Source: Spongilla lacustris (lineage: Eukaryota; Porifera; Demospongiae; Spongillida; Spongillidae). From it: 64,000 bases of DNA. Of this stretch, positions 48,880 through 61,329 are shown piece by piece. The translations under genes and the position numbers were made by a program. The stretch's first letter is position 1. Each line of letters begins with the position of its first letter. Below the pieces are notes generated by a model. It made no database searches. It saw nothing but the letters and a program-made list of their open reading frames with translations, and was not told the origin of the DNA. The stretch is taken from NCBI GenBank assembly GCA_949361645.1, contig OX442428.1, positions 5,184,461 through 5,248,460 on the forward strand, read 5' to 3'.

Positions 48880-49300
48880 TGTGTGGGTTAAACTTTGTGT
48901 TTTTACTATTTTTAATACATATTTGAGATCATCTACCTGAACCCTTTCAGCCCTTTCAGCCAGGACACTAACCCTTTGTATCTTTCCATGGCACTAGTAC
49001 ATAGATCTACATTTATTGTAGTGCATGTGCAATTAAAAGTTCTCTACATATAGCAAGACCATATAAGGTTTGCATGATAATAATTCGTATATGCATTTGA
49101 TAGCTACAATAGGGAAATCCCCATTAGCACCTATCACCATCATCTTATGACAGCCTTGAATTATTTTCACCCAGTCCAGGTCTCAGATTGCCAGCTTCAC
49201 ATAAGTTGCAGTGGAAAGCACCTTCTCTTAGTTTGTCTAATAATAGGAGGGAGTCTAGACAACCTTGTTATATATGTAATAGGAATTCTCTGAAATACAC
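48880..49300. repeat. Duplicated block, copy 2, second half inverted
   Basis: Direct copy of 44300-44540 followed at about 49125 by an inverted copy of 44585-44790. The junction (gggaaatccccattagcacc) marks an internal inversion. Confidence 0.65.
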
Positions 49301-50260
49301 ATAAGACTGATGACACACTACAATAGATATAAATGTACATATACTATGAACTAACTGCGTTATTATTTAAATGATCACCTTCTGCCCTCTGAGTTACATT
49401 CATTCACGCCACCAGTTAGCTCAATTCTCTATGTAATTTACACCTGGTTGAAATTAGCAATACTAAATAATAAAGGTTTATAGTTGCCAAGCACCTCACA
49501 CTGATGGTTGTGTGGCTTGGGTTAGAGCAGATCATCGTACCAAGCCTGCTACTTCCAGTGATCTATCCTGCTAAGATTTTTTTTTCTTCTTCTATGGGCA
49601 TTAATTACGTATGTTCCATCACGGTCATATATGGGCATTAAGGTAACCTATATTCTGGTGCAATATTTGCTTATGGTGTGCACATTTCTAGCTCCAAGGT
49701 GACTCAAATTTTTCAACCTCAGTCAGGTGGATAATACAAGAAGTGCATATGTTAGTGTACCGTGTAATACTGCTTTGTTTTATTGTGGATTTCTTATGAC
49801 AGAGAGCAAAGTAATGGGCGTGGCACAGTAGCAGCACAAATCATATCCAAAGCTAGTGTATGTAGCTAGACTTCAATGGAAAGCATTTCTGCACCACTGC
49901 TGTTGTACTTACGTATACATGTATATGTGCATGCATTAATCGACTGAGCTGTAGCTACATGTATGTATGTATGTACATGTATGGACCAGTATGCCGGGTT
50001 GCTTACCTAGTATCAGCACACTAAATCCGTGAACCTAAATTACAAGCCAGCAGCTCTAAAACTATGCAGTAGTTTATAATACAGTGAGAGGTGCCCCTAT
50101 AAGTTCATTGCTGTTGGCAGGTTGCACGTGTCGATCTTTAGCAGTGGAGGTGGGGCAAGTAAATAATGTTTCTTTTAACACATGCACACGAATTCTGGTC
50201 TTATAACTTCATAAGCTAGCACGTACAAAGCTGTACTGTAACTTACACGTACTCAGAACA
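49301..50260. other. No recognised feature
   Basis: About 1 kb without convincing frames or repeats beyond short catgtatgtatgtatg words near 49970. Confidence 0.4.
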
Positions 50261-50264
50261 AGAA

Positions 50265-50790
50265 GGGGAAAGACATAGGGTGCAAACCAAAAGGAGTTGA
50301 GAAGAATGTACACACATGTAGTGGAGGCAGACTAGAGATGAGAAAAGGATGAAGGGAGAGATTGGAGAGAAGGAAGGGGGGCTAAGGTGCATGTGGAAAT
50401 AGGGAAAGTAGGAGCTCCTTTGTAAGCAAGACCTCCCCTCCAACTTGAAGTGTTGCTTATGAACTGTGGCATGCCCACTCTCTATGTGGCAGTCACATGC
50501 AGAGGTACATCGGGGAACACACCATTGAAGCTTCTAGAAAACCCACACACACATGCACCACACACATGCTCACACACGCACAACAAGTAAACACACAAAC
50601 ACACAAAGTGGACATTAGTGAGTGTAGCCTAATGGTGATATACAGCATTTTCATTACATTATTATGGTGCATGTAACTGAGGTCCGCCCCCCTCCTCCTT
50701 CGCCACAACTGCATCGTGTAAAGTTCTAGCTTAAATATATTTAATTTGGACACAAATACATTGGGCATAAAAAGGAAAGGGGTTGAAGAT
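50265..50790. repeat. Duplicated block with CA tract, copy 2
   Basis: Second copy of the 48165-48700 unit. The minus-strand open frame at 50493-51095 runs partly through this repeat. Confidence 0.65.
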
Positions 50791-51095
50791 GAAGTAGAGA
50801 TGAAAATGAAAGGATAAGCTAGGAGGAATAGGCGCTCTCCTGTCGCCTTAGTAGGGTAGGAATCGCTTAGTACCGTCATATAGCCAATCGATTTACAGCG
50901 TAAGCTGGGTACGAGGAAGCGAGCAAAGTCGCACATATTTACGTTGTAAAACTGCAGTAAGCGCGTCCCCTCTGGATATTGGCGTAATAACGAGATAACG
51001 TAATGGGCTACGCCTTTCTGTATGGATATGGGTGGAGCTTTACTGTTTTTATTGAAGCCCAATTCCATTCCGGGCTTGTTTTGGTTCCATTCCAA
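50493..51095 (-). CDS. 200-codon open frame of doubtful coding value
   Basis: The first 80 residues (MEWNQNKPGMELGFNKNSKA, later GVAHYVISLLRQYPEGTRLL) have ordinary protein composition, but the remainder runs through repeat sequence, including the CA tract, giving Cys/Val strings. No domain is recognised. It may contain a short exon at its 5' side, or be chance. Confidence 0.2.
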   Translation of the reverse strand: MEWNQNKPGMELGFNKNSKAPPISIQKGVAHYVISLLRQYPEGTRLLQFYNVNMCDFARFLVPSLRCKSIGYMTVLSDSYPTKATGERLFLLAYPFIFISTSSSTPFLFMPNVFVSKLNIFKLELYTMQLWRRRRGADLSYMHHNNVMKMLYITIRLHSLMSTLCVCVFTCCACVSMCVVHVCVGFLEASMVCSPMYLCM

Positions 51096-51099
51096 ATTT

Positions 51100-52750
51100 G
51101 CAGTATTTCAATATTTGGTTTTCTCGATATTTGTCGAAATTTGTCGGGACCTAGATAGGAAGTGATTTAAAGCAATCGTTCCATTTCTCGATCCACTCGT
51201 TAATGAAAGCGTCGAAATCTGAAGCAAGTATTAGGCAAAATAGTGTGATCAGTGCTCCTAAAAATGGAAAATCGAAAAAAAGGGCAACAAATCGATGCAT
51301 CAAAATTAGAATGGTACAGAAATTTCAACATGGCGGAAAGGCACACAGATCGAGCAGCTTTACTTGAAAGAGATATGACATGTGATTGAATCGTATTAAG
51401 CATTCACATTTCAGGCTGATCAAACGGTTTTTATATACATGGTTAACGCAACTCCCGCAATCCTATAACTTGGTCTGAGTCATTGCGCACAGTCCAAAAA
51501 TTCTGAAAGTTGCATATAATAACGCTCATAGACCAATACAACGATGCAAGTTGTTTATACATAGGTCCCGAGTATATACGTATACCCTCAAAATAGGGCG
51601 TATTCATGTGACTATAATAAGGTTGATTGCCGGATTACACAATTCTCCAAAGAAGTGCATGTATTATAAATCCAATTACTATTTCTCCTATCAGAGTATT
51701 GATTCCATTGTATGAAAACCAAATTCTGTTTTAATGTGATAAGCGACTTCCGCTTATCCAAATATCTGCCATAACGAAGGTTAAGAGAGGTAGATCTCGA
51801 TAGTTTAAAGACGATAAAACTTCAAACTTGCCTTGATCATGGAGCTTTGAGCGCTCTTTCACGCAGTATTGTATATAAAATCGTACGCAATATCTAAGTT
51901 AAGGATGTACTGCTTTACAATTAGACTATAAAGTCAACATTGGTTATCTTACTCTTCTAATGACGGGGGACCGCCTCAAAAACGTCAAAAAAACGTTGCA
52001 GGCAAGCAATTCTTTGAAACTTTTAGAACGATCTGGCTATGCGCAATGGCTCAGTCGTTTTTAGCTCGCCGTTGAATGTGTCACAGCCATGTCAAGTACA
52101 TGTACGTTACGTGAAATGATTTGAAAGTACCTGCTGATATAGTCCTCTTCTTTCTGGCTTTCTTCCTGGGTGAGTATAACTCGCGATAGGAACGGTTTTA
52201 AAGAGCGCCAGTTATACCAATAATGGCTATAGAGTTTCCTGCATGGAAGAACATCTGCTGGTAAATAAAGCATGTAACTGATATATGTAATCGTTAATAT
52301 GTAGAGTCTATCTTATTAATTCTCATGGCAATATGATTAAAATTGTGTATCGTCCTTAGCTTTTAATTATAATTTGTGCAAGCCGCCAGCTTTGTTTACC
52401 GCGATTGTCAAAATGCCTTCATGCATGGAACGAAAGAGGTGAAGTAAGTGATAGTACGAATTAGAGTCCTCCCGATTGCAAGTTTGGTATACAGAATAAT
52501 ATACGTACATGTACCATCATTATCTCTGGTACAATGCGGATCCTGAACAAAAAGCTAACGTCTGCTTGTGACGCCAGCATGCAAATGTTACATCGAACCG
52601 AAGGTTGGCGCGTGCGTTTCGATGTAGAACAGCTGCAAATGCAACATAATGTGAACATTGTGTTGCTGCATGGCAATAAACATGGCATTACAACGGCTGG
52701 ATTTTGTCATACAAACGTATGTACAGGTTGTACAGGATACTAGTAGTCAA
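51100..52750. other. No recognised feature
   Basis: Short frames only. The + strand frame at 52534-52743 (LTSACDASMQMLHRTEGWRV) has protein-like composition but no recognisable family. Confidence 0.35.
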
Positions 52751-52890
52751 AAAATGAAAGGCAATGGTGGTGTAAAAAGAAGGGAACGAGGGATAGGAGA
52801 TACATGCTAAATATAGGAATAATTATGGTATCTCCAATCCCTTGTTCCCTTTCTTTTTACACCACCATTGCCTGCAAATCCTATATACCA
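52751..52890. mobile_element. Foldback MITE copy 3, internally deleted
   Basis: Left arm ggcaatggtggtgtaaaaag and right arm ctttttacaccaccattgcc enclose a shortened centre that keeps one tgctaaatataggaataatt half of the loop stem seen in copy 1. The right end aaatcctatataccagt matches copies 1 and 2. Confidence 0.8.
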
Positions 52891-53885
52891 GTAAACACCA
52901 TGCACTAACTTTCTCAGAATTAATGTTTTTATATCTTGTATATGTAATGTCTTTGTCAAAGGGTGTATTAATCAGAGAAAACACATAAGGATATACATGT
53001 GCTCAACAGGGTCTGGGCCTGCTACTATTGCCATTCTTTATCCAGGTTGCAATCAGATATGCGTGATAAGTCAAGAACGCAGATCGCGATCGATCTTTAG
53101 AATGCCATGCATGAGATCACCCAATTCACTTTAAACATATACACATGTATAGAGTTATAATGTGCTCGATCATTCGATACATAAAACTATTTTCTGCTGA
53201 TTTACAAAAACTAGTTTTTAAAAACAGTGCTTGTTATACTAGGAGACTTTGTAAGTGATTTGGTTTTACACAGAGCGTACGCGCGTATACCAAGTGCAAA
53301 CACGTAGGTCATTTGATAACACCTTGAGAATCATCTGAAGTCCATGAAAAAAAGAAATGCAAGTAGATAATAACCTTTGGAACCTGTTTATCACCACAGC
53401 TCAACACGTATAAAAGTTTTGCAAAATATAAAAGTCAATCATTATTTCATCCCGCCAGAAATATTGAACAAGTGTAGTTTCTAGGTTTTGACTGCACAAA
53501 GGCTTAGATACTTTAGTATCCTACCTGAAAAGAACAGCAGAGTCCTCACCAAACCAATACAAACTAGCCTTCGTTTACAATTTCAATCCATCTGACATCA
53601 CTTCCGTCACAATTTTTACTCGTTATTTCGGTTACACTTTTTCGGTACATGTACGTCAAATATTGAATTACCTAAGGTCCACAGACACTCGTACATTTAT
53701 ACACCACTGTCAATGCAAGTGTCATAACACCCTCCTGAATATAGGTCGCCATACCTATTCATCTATATGCATGAAAGTAAGTTCAGTGCAAGGGTTCGTC
53801 ACCTTGTCACAATACATTATAAAGCTTGTAATTAATTCATTTTCCAATGGCAATGTTCACCGCATGCACGTGCACATAGATCAAT
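52891..53885. other. No recognised feature
   Basis: Contains a fragment (catatacatgtgctcaac, agggtctgggcctg, gccattctttatccaggttg) that also occurs at about 13355-13410. Otherwise nothing is recognised. Confidence 0.4.
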
Positions 53886-53902
53886 GGATATAAATTGAAG
53901 TT
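53886..53902 (+). promoter_or_regulatory. TATA-like upstream element of gene C
   Basis: ggatataaattgaagtt, identical to the element upstream of gene B, about 63 bp before the start codon. Confidence 0.5.
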
Positions 53903-53950
53903 GTTGTCTTCTCTAATAGCATATACATGTACGGAGAGGAGTACATATAC

Positions 53951-56900
53951 ATGGCTATTAGGGTCCCTTCCATCTCGTTAATTTTTCTCCTCACTGCAGT
54001 TGTTGCATTAGCGGATATCGTTACCATCTCCATTCCAGCAGGTAACCCTACAGCTCTGCAAGAGTACCTGTGCAACGGAACATTGCCATCTGACACTACA
54101 CTGGAACTTCATCGGGGCGTGCACGTGATCACTCGTACTGGTTTGTGTATCGTTGGCACGAACCTGAAGAACATCCGCATAACTGGGGCAGGAAAGAGTG
54201 AGACTAAAGTCATTTGCAGAGGTATAGGTGGGGATTTGAGTTCAACGGCGCTCAAAATATTACTATAGAAGGATTAGCGTTCTTCGATTGTGGTAGTATA
54301 AATTTTTCCGTGCTGTCACTGAGTATCTCTCATTCTGTGTCGGTGAATAACGTCGCTTTTTCTAATTCATCTGGCTATGGTGTGTATGGCCTCGCTCTGA
54401 CGGACTTTGTCATGTCTGATGTAGACTTTGGTGCGTGCGAGTGCTTCAGTGGTAGCACGTGTTCTGGTGCAAACTTCAGTGGAAGCGGCAGCAAACAGCT
54501 GACTTTAATAACGATTGAAAAGTGTACCTTTGCCGGCCTCTGTGTAGGGCTATATGTGTGGGGACACGTGGTGGATATCCGCGACTGTTCGTTTAGTGGA
54601 AATAGATGGGCGTTTCTTGCGACCGCGTCTGACGTCAGCGTCTCTGACTGTAGCTTCGTTGGTAACGTTGCCCTGCTTAGCTTCGGAGCAGCCATCACAG
54701 CAAACAATATGATATTCCTAAACGTTACAAGTAGCAGGTTTGACAGTAATACAGCAAATGAAGGTGCAGCGTTAGCAATACGAATTCAAATAATGCCAAC
54801 AGAAAAGCAAGTGAAAATTCATGATCCAGTCCTAGTGATCAATGATTGTATGTTTCAAAACAACAGTGCGGAGGTTGGCGGAGCGGTGTTTGCATTCCGT
54901 CTTCTATCAAGCGTGGTAATTTCAAAGTCTACTTTCTTTGCCAACAAGGCCTGCACTGGTGCGGCTGTGAACGCTGGTGATGCCCACAGCGAGTATGGCG
55001 AGCAATCTTACAATCTCAATCTTGTCGATGTGGAGCTTATCGAAAACCAATATATTCCTTGCGGTAATGGTGCTAGAGGTGCGGCTGTGTACTTAAATGA
55101 AATTGGCTACCTGAATATCACTGGGTATTCTAGCGCTGGAAGTAGATTCATAGGGAACAAGCCGCAAGGGGCCATTCAAGGAATAGGATCAAACCTACAT
55201 ATATCTGGAACGGTGACTTTCACAAATAACTCTGCAGAGAGCGGAGGGGCTATTTATCTCACCAACGACGCTCACCTGTACTTTACCAACTCCTGTAACG
55301 TGAATTTCACTCAAAATACAGCCACCAGATTTGGTGGTGCCATCTACATAGAAGGAGATCAAACCAAAGAGACTACTATTCTCACATATTGTGCAGTACA
55401 CTTTTTGGGCAGTGCTCACAACATCACCTTCCAGGATAACAGTGCAAGTATAGCTGGTCATGCCATATATGCTACACCCATCTATTATTGTGAGTTACAA
55501 GGCACTGATGGTTTACACCCAACAAACCAGTCTGATTATTACAAGTTCTATCAATTTGTGATACCCAATAAGAATGAGATATTGTCGTTTCCTGCCAAAA
55601 TTCATTTGTGTAGCTGTTGGCATGGAGAAGATACTTACAATGATTCTATTATCCACATATACATGTATCCTGGTGCGACTATTAAGTGTGATGTTACTTT
55701 GCAGGATTATGCAAATGCTACATCTCCCGGTGTGCTTTATGCCAGTGTCACCTTGCCTGGAGTAAGGCTAGCTCCCCAACAGGAGGTTCAATGGATTGGA
55801 AATGAGTGCACCGCTATTGAGTATCAAATATATGGTCTACCGCAAAACATCTCAATGCAGTTGTCAAATAGACATGGAAATAATTTGAGGTCAATTTCTG
55901 TGACACTCCAGCCCTGTGATAAAGGATTTGCACTGCACAATGATTCAGGAGGATTATTGCAATGCAAGTGCTCTGATTTCCTGTCCTCATTTTGGGTAAC
56001 ATGTGACATTAACCTTGGTACTGTTCATAGAAGTGGGTTTCAATGGATAGGCTTGGATCCTGATGGGAATGAAGCATTGGCCAACATATGCCCATTGAAA
56101 TACTGCAATTCCAATACTGCTGGTATGTCATTGGCAAAACCTGCAGACATTTGTGCAGGTGGTCGTATAGGCGTGCTGTGTGGCAAATGTCCTGATGGCC
56201 TTAGTGTGATGTTTGGATCTGCAGACTGTCAGAAGTGCTCAAATGTGTGGCTACTCACCATCCTCATCTATGCTATACTGGGTGCACTGCTGGTGGCTAT
56301 TCTGTTTGCTCTTAACCTCACAGTCACTTCAGGCATCCTCTATGGAATTATATTCTATGCAAACATCCTTATAGTAAATTCGACCATTTTCTTTAGCCAA
56401 TCTCATCTAGCACCACTAGAAATCATAGTGGCATTTGTCAATTTGGACTTGGGATTTCCCCTGTGCTTCTATGATGGAATGGATGATGTAACCAAAACAG
56501 GGCTGCAGTTTGTATTCCCAGTGTACCTTCTTGTCATCTCACTCACTATTGTCCTTACCAGCCATTACTGCTTAAGTTGGTCTTCCACCAGTGCAGTTTC
56601 TTGTACACACAAAATGAGGCAATTTATTGGGAAAAGAGCTGTCAATGTTCTAATACACTAATATATCTATCTTACTCCAAAGTGCTTAGAACTGTTATTG
56701 ATATCTTTACAAGTACTTTTGTCTATCTAAACAATGGTTCCATGATGATAGTGTGGTCTTATGATGGGACAATCAGATACCTCCAAGGGAAGCATATTGT
56801 TTTGTTTGTGCTTGCCATAGTGGCTAGCTTGTTTCTTCTTATTTACACTATCCTTTTAACATTCATACCAATCATTGATGTGTGCAGTGAAAAGCACATA

Positions 56901-57524
56901 CTTATGAAATGGCTGAGCCAAAAAGTGAGCCACTTAAAACCATTCAATGATGCGTACTATGCACCGTACAAGGGTAAATGGAGAATGTGGTTAGGTGCAA
57001 GACTCTGGCTTGTCGTACTTTTGTTTATCCCAGGCCCATTCTTGGGATCTGCCAATCCATCCTTACTTCTATCCATTCATGTTGCTATGGTGATCATATT
57101 TACAATCATCGAAACAAGTATCATGCCATTTGAGGAGGCAGTTTCCCAGAAATTCATTTGCTTTGGAAAATATATATACAATATGTTGGATTTATTTTAC
57201 CTGCTGAATTACACCATATTGGCATTGGTTGTGTCCTACCTTTTAGCACAGGACATCAACAAAACACAACTCCAGGCGGTGGTGGGAGTGTTAGTGGGCA
57301 TGTCAGTTGTTGTATTTTTTTGCTCTATTCTCATACACACTGCAGTAATGTTTCTCAAAAGATGTGGCAGACCTATAACAGCAAGTCTGCAGGGTGAGAT
57401 ATCTCACCTGGCCAATGATCTCAAGACTGCATCCAATTCTCCGGAAGTTAATAATGATGAGCTCAGAGAGCCTCTCCTTGATAGCATAAAGATGGTACCA
57501 CAAGGCAGAGCTGTAACAAATTGA
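53951..57524 (+). pseudogene. Beta-helix ectodomain / multi-pass membrane protein, copy C (two frameshifts)
   Basis: Starts MAIRVPSISLIFLLTAVVAL with a signal peptide, aligned to the starts of A and B (an upstream in-frame ATG at 53927 is less likely). A 2-base ta insertion at about 54223 shifts the frame just before NGAQNITIEGLAF. The main frame then runs to about 56650 through the beta-helix (NNSAEVGGAVF, NNSAESGGAIY), the Cys-rich block (GGRIGVLCGKCPDG, DCQKC) and the first membrane segments. A 1-base deletion at about 56651 (gttctaatacac against gttcttgcaacac) shifts the rest, which continues through KPFNDAYYAPYKGKW to ELREPLLDSIKM. Without the breaks it would be about 1190 residues. Only two indels separate it from an intact gene, so sequence error should be excluded before calling it dead. 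Confidence 0.85.
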
Positions 57525-58061
57525 TGAGACCCATATGTGGTGTGATACTATTGTTTGATTATGTAGCTGTACATGTGTCTATAAACGATTCCAATGTAAA
57601 CATGCCTATGTTAAATTTTTTTTGTAAATTGTATGTTACCTGTGCAGTGGCAGTGAACACTGAAAGACACATGCACACACACATACACATGCACACACAG
57701 ACGCACACACACATACACATGCACACAGACGCACACACACACACACACACACACACAAAGTACATACATGTAGCACATACACAGTACACTTATATACACA
57801 TAGAGAGTTGTGAACATAGTTCTTCTCAGTTTCATTCCAAGAAGAAGCTTGTATGTATGGTCATTGTGCTCCATCTTGAAACCTCAAGAGTAGCAATAGG
57901 TCATATATACACACAGTCATTTCAAAGTAGGCCATTATCTCTTTTCACCACTACACAATAGTACAGCACATGTGAGGAAGAGTGCTGTTGCATTTAAGAC
58001 GACATGCACTTTGAGGACTTTAATTGCTATTGGATTGGCTTGGTTGCAAAATTATGTCTCC

Positions 58062-58092
<31 letters not shown>

Positions 58093-58240
58093 GCCCCCCT
58101 CATTTGTTTGAGCCACTGAGCAGTGAAGAACATATTTCTAATTTTGGCTCTATAAAAACCTCCATCGTCACCTAAAAGAGAATGTTTCATATACCACCAC
58201 AGTCATGTTCATACAATGAATGGACGGTGCATGCAGCTGG
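57525..58240. repeat. Gene C 3' flank, CA tract and 700-bp block copy 3
   Basis: gatgagacccatatgtgg and ctgtgcagtggcagtgaaca are followed by degenerate CA (57665-57760). The 700-bp block (57825-58235) has its middle deleted, and a C run lies at 58064-58092. Confidence 0.7.
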
Positions 58241-58279
58241 AAAGTTTTCCAAAAAAGAAATTGTATAGAGCACACCTTA

Positions 58280-59000
58280 TCTCTGTCTCCTCCCCTCATG
58301 CTGCACCTTGGGTGTCAGTCATTCCCTCTGAGGGGCTAGGCCTTCATCTCCTGCCTTCTGAGTTCCAAGTGGCCATCAATTGGTGGCTGGGCCTAGAGCT
58401 AGACACGTCAGGTGGCTCAATTTGTCCTCTGTGTCCTGGGGGAGTACTTGATCCCCTTGGCCATCATGCAGCACTCACCTGCAAGCGTGGTGGAGATGTA
58501 GTACCCCGCCGCCACAATAAAGTGCGTGACACCCTTGCTGAGACCTATATTGCAGGGCCCACCTGAGTGTTAAGGTGGAGGCAGGAAGTAACCTCACCAA
58601 AGCCCATAGCCACACTTGCCCTTCATACATCCTAGTACCCAACTGCATGGTCATTGGGTAAGTCAGCAGCCTTCAACTTGTCTGTCATGGCACTGCTTAA
58701 CTCCAATGTTTTTACTTGAAGTGGGACTAAGGCTGTCAGAGCTACCTAGCATAGAAAACACAATGAAAATGATGCCAAATGCAAGGAGCTTGGGTGGGGT
58801 TTGCGTCCCCATGGTGGTAGAGGCATACATGGGGACAGAAGCAATGGAGTTATTTTATACTTCTGGCCTCTCGCCTTGCAACTAGCCCCAACAGGGCTAA
58901 GGCTGAGGTCCTAGCTGCCTTATATGGCAGGCTGAACCTCAACTTAGTTCGAGCCAACGCCACAGCCATCCTCTCCAGATGTTTTGTCCCAGACTATTAG
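58280..59000 (+). pseudogene. LINE (non-LTR retrotransposon) 3' end remnant
   Basis: The first part reads HAAPWVSVIPSEGLGLHLLP, then VAINWWLGLELDTS, with a CPLCPGG...GHHAALTC zinc-knuckle-like cluster and HNKVRDTLAET. Further on, in broken frames, come EAMELFYTSGLSP-like and LASRLATS...KAEVLAALYGRLNLNLVRAN ATAILSR. This order is what I recall for the C-terminal region after reverse transcriptase in LINE-type elements that are common in sponge genomes. Several stops and shifts separate the parts, so it is dead. Reverse transcriptase itself is not in the window. Sequence after 59000 turns AT-rich, consistent with a 3' tail. Confidence 0.6.
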
Positions 59001-59169
59001 CAATAGTAAGGTGCATGCATTTATTTATCTTACTGCTGTATAATATATTCATATTACATAACGACTATTAATAACTGTTAAGTAAACCATAAGTGTTATT
59101 TCTAGTTTGACATTACATGCACAGTATTTGTAATATCATTAAAATCATAATGACTTTTATCTTTCATGT

Positions 59170-59490
59170 CTGGAATTAATGCTGATTCTACATATGCATG
59201 TTTAAAGAGGGCATGGGAAACATATAGTGTGTTGAAAGGGGGCTTTAGCAGGTCAAGCCTGCCTCTCTGTCTGCACAAACTATATCCACAAACTAGATTG
59301 TTTTATCAATCTATATGGTCTTCTTGGGAAACCAACCATTCAGACTCCATGTCAAGCCTGCCTCTCTGTCTGCCATCTAAACAAACTATCCCTAAACTCA
59401 GTAGATTGTTTCATCAATCTAAACTAGATTGTTTTATCAATCTATATGGTCTTCTTGGGAAAACAACCATTCAGACTCCACTAAATAATG
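59170..59490. repeat. Dispersed repeat, gcatgggaa...gcctgcctctctgtctg family
   Basis: Relative of 12640-12830. Within it the words caagcctgcctctctgtctg and ggtcttcttgggaaaccaac occur twice, an internal tandem duplication. Confidence 0.65.
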
Positions 59491-59499
59491 TATAGCTTT

Positions 59500-60180
59500 T
59501 GAACGGGAATAACTTTTGATAGGACTACGAAAAAAATCTAATCAGTATTTCAAAGTTTACTAACAACTTCAGTTTAGACAAATGTGTTTACATCTTTAAT
59601 ATTTTATTTACAAGTTATTAACGATGCTTAATTAACTTTAATAAACACAGCAAATTGACAACTTTAAAAGTACTATGTTTAGACACCCGTTTCGAAGCCA
59701 AAAGCAAAATGATCATATTTTTTCACCTCTTAAACGGGCAACAACTAATTTCACCTCGCTTACGCATGCGCACTACTGCACTAGTTACACTTCTTTGAAT
59801 ACGCATGCAAGTTCCGTTCCAAGACTAGTGAGGCAACCATTACCGCACCGCATTAGCTCCACCCCCTTCAACTTGCACATTATAACGTGCCACTGAGCCA
59901 CACCCGACATTCGTCCCTCGAATTGCTTAATTATTTTTAATATTTATTCAGCGAATAGGCTAATAAAGAGCTATCCTTGTGAAATCATAGTCTCGTACCC
60001 AGACGTATAAATGCTTTATACGTCTGGCGGAAATGGGTCGAATTCCTTAGCACAGCGACAGAATTTGTTGGCTACCAATCAGATGCAGGCAGTCATGTGA
60101 CACTCCCACAATCATGTGATATTGGACATAAAATCACATTCCTAACAACTTATAACTTAAATCTCTGACACGGCTTGGGT
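59500..60180. other. No gene recognised; short hairpin at 59996-60036
   Basis: tagtctcgtacccagacgtataaa is followed after a few bases by tttatacgtctgg. Its outer end matches the MULE-like family. Otherwise no feature is supported. Confidence 0.4.
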
Positions 60181-60206
60181 TTGTACCGTATTGAAACCGA
60201 CAGGCA

Positions 60207-60355
60207 TGTCGGGCGCTGACTTATTATCTCTGCACAAAACAACTCTTTCTGAACATTTAAAAGCAAAATTGGACTTTGTTGCGCGTGTGTCTAACTCACA
60301 CACTATGTACCGAAACACGATGGGTCCGCGACCTGTTCACCGAGTAGTTGTACCC
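60207..60355 (+). CDS. Possible exon fragment ended by a transposon
   Basis: Reads MSGADLLSLHKTTLSEHLKA, KLDFVARVSNSHTMYRNTMG and PRPVHRVVVPT, then runs into cagaggcggatccagg, an end like those at 23542 and 29728. Composition is protein-like, but no family is recognised and no continuation was found beyond the insert. Confidence 0.25.
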
Positions 60356-61055
60356 ACAGAGGCGGATCCAGGAATTCGGCGAGGGCGGTGTCCGACATGA
60401 AAATAGATGAGGGGGAGGGGCGCGCTCAATTTTTTATTTTTATTTTTGCTTGTTATTCCATAGAGAGATTGCATGAAACGGAGGCAGTCGCTTGCACTCA
60501 GTTAAGTTCTTGTTCCCAGGCTTATGTGGATTTTAAATGGGTAGATTTGTACGTGCGCTTGGATACTTGAGCCACTTATATAATAGTTATATTCAAATTT
60601 GCATCATACTCAGATAACCTACATCAGCTGCATAAATCTTCAGCGGACCTATGTAGCCTGCAGTTTGAAAACCACCTAGCTCTTGGCACGTATAAATGCG
60701 GTCAAGTGAGTCATAGAAAAAAATCGCGGGAATCACATAGGCGACGCATGAAATTTTACGCGTCACCAGAGATAGTATATCGTCTCTATGTCACTGTCGC
60801 GTGTACGAACGATGTCATTGTATGAAATTAAATCAGCCGCCTCCCCCCCCCCCCCCCCCCCCCCCCCCCCGCCCCCCCCCTTCCCCCCAAAGGTTAAATT
60901 TCGTAATTTACCTTCCGACGCCTATATGAAATACGAAGAATGCAAAGCAACACTTTTAAACGACGCGTCGTCCAGGAAAAATACACCGAAGCACGAAGCA
61001 CCTTTATGCGCACGTGACTGGGGCATTAATAGTAATTATATTCATCGTGGGTCCT

Positions 61056-61093
<38 letters not shown>

Positions 61094-61134
61094 CCGGACC
61101 CCCAGGACCTCCTCGCTGGATTATTACGCCCTTG
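60356..61134. mobile_element. Probable ggcggatccagg-family element with poly-C and poly-G tracts
   Basis: The left end cagaggcggatccaggaat resembles the 23542 and 29728 family. The right side has a degenerate ctggattattacgcccttg. A C run at 60843-60880 and a 35-base G run at 61058-61092 face each other and could pair. Target duplication not clear. Confidence 0.45.
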
Positions 61135-61329
61135 TTAACCCACATGTTAAAGCCCCTTACAACGGCTATAGGTTCGTTCTACAGAGGGAATAGCATAATG
61201 TTTTGCTTCTAGAAATGAATGGTTAGAAGCATCTCTAAGTTGAGATGTATGTTCCGAAGAAGCTGAAATGATAGATACGGTACTAACTTAGAGTGTGCTT
61301 AGTGAGTTGCACGAACAATAGTTACTAAC

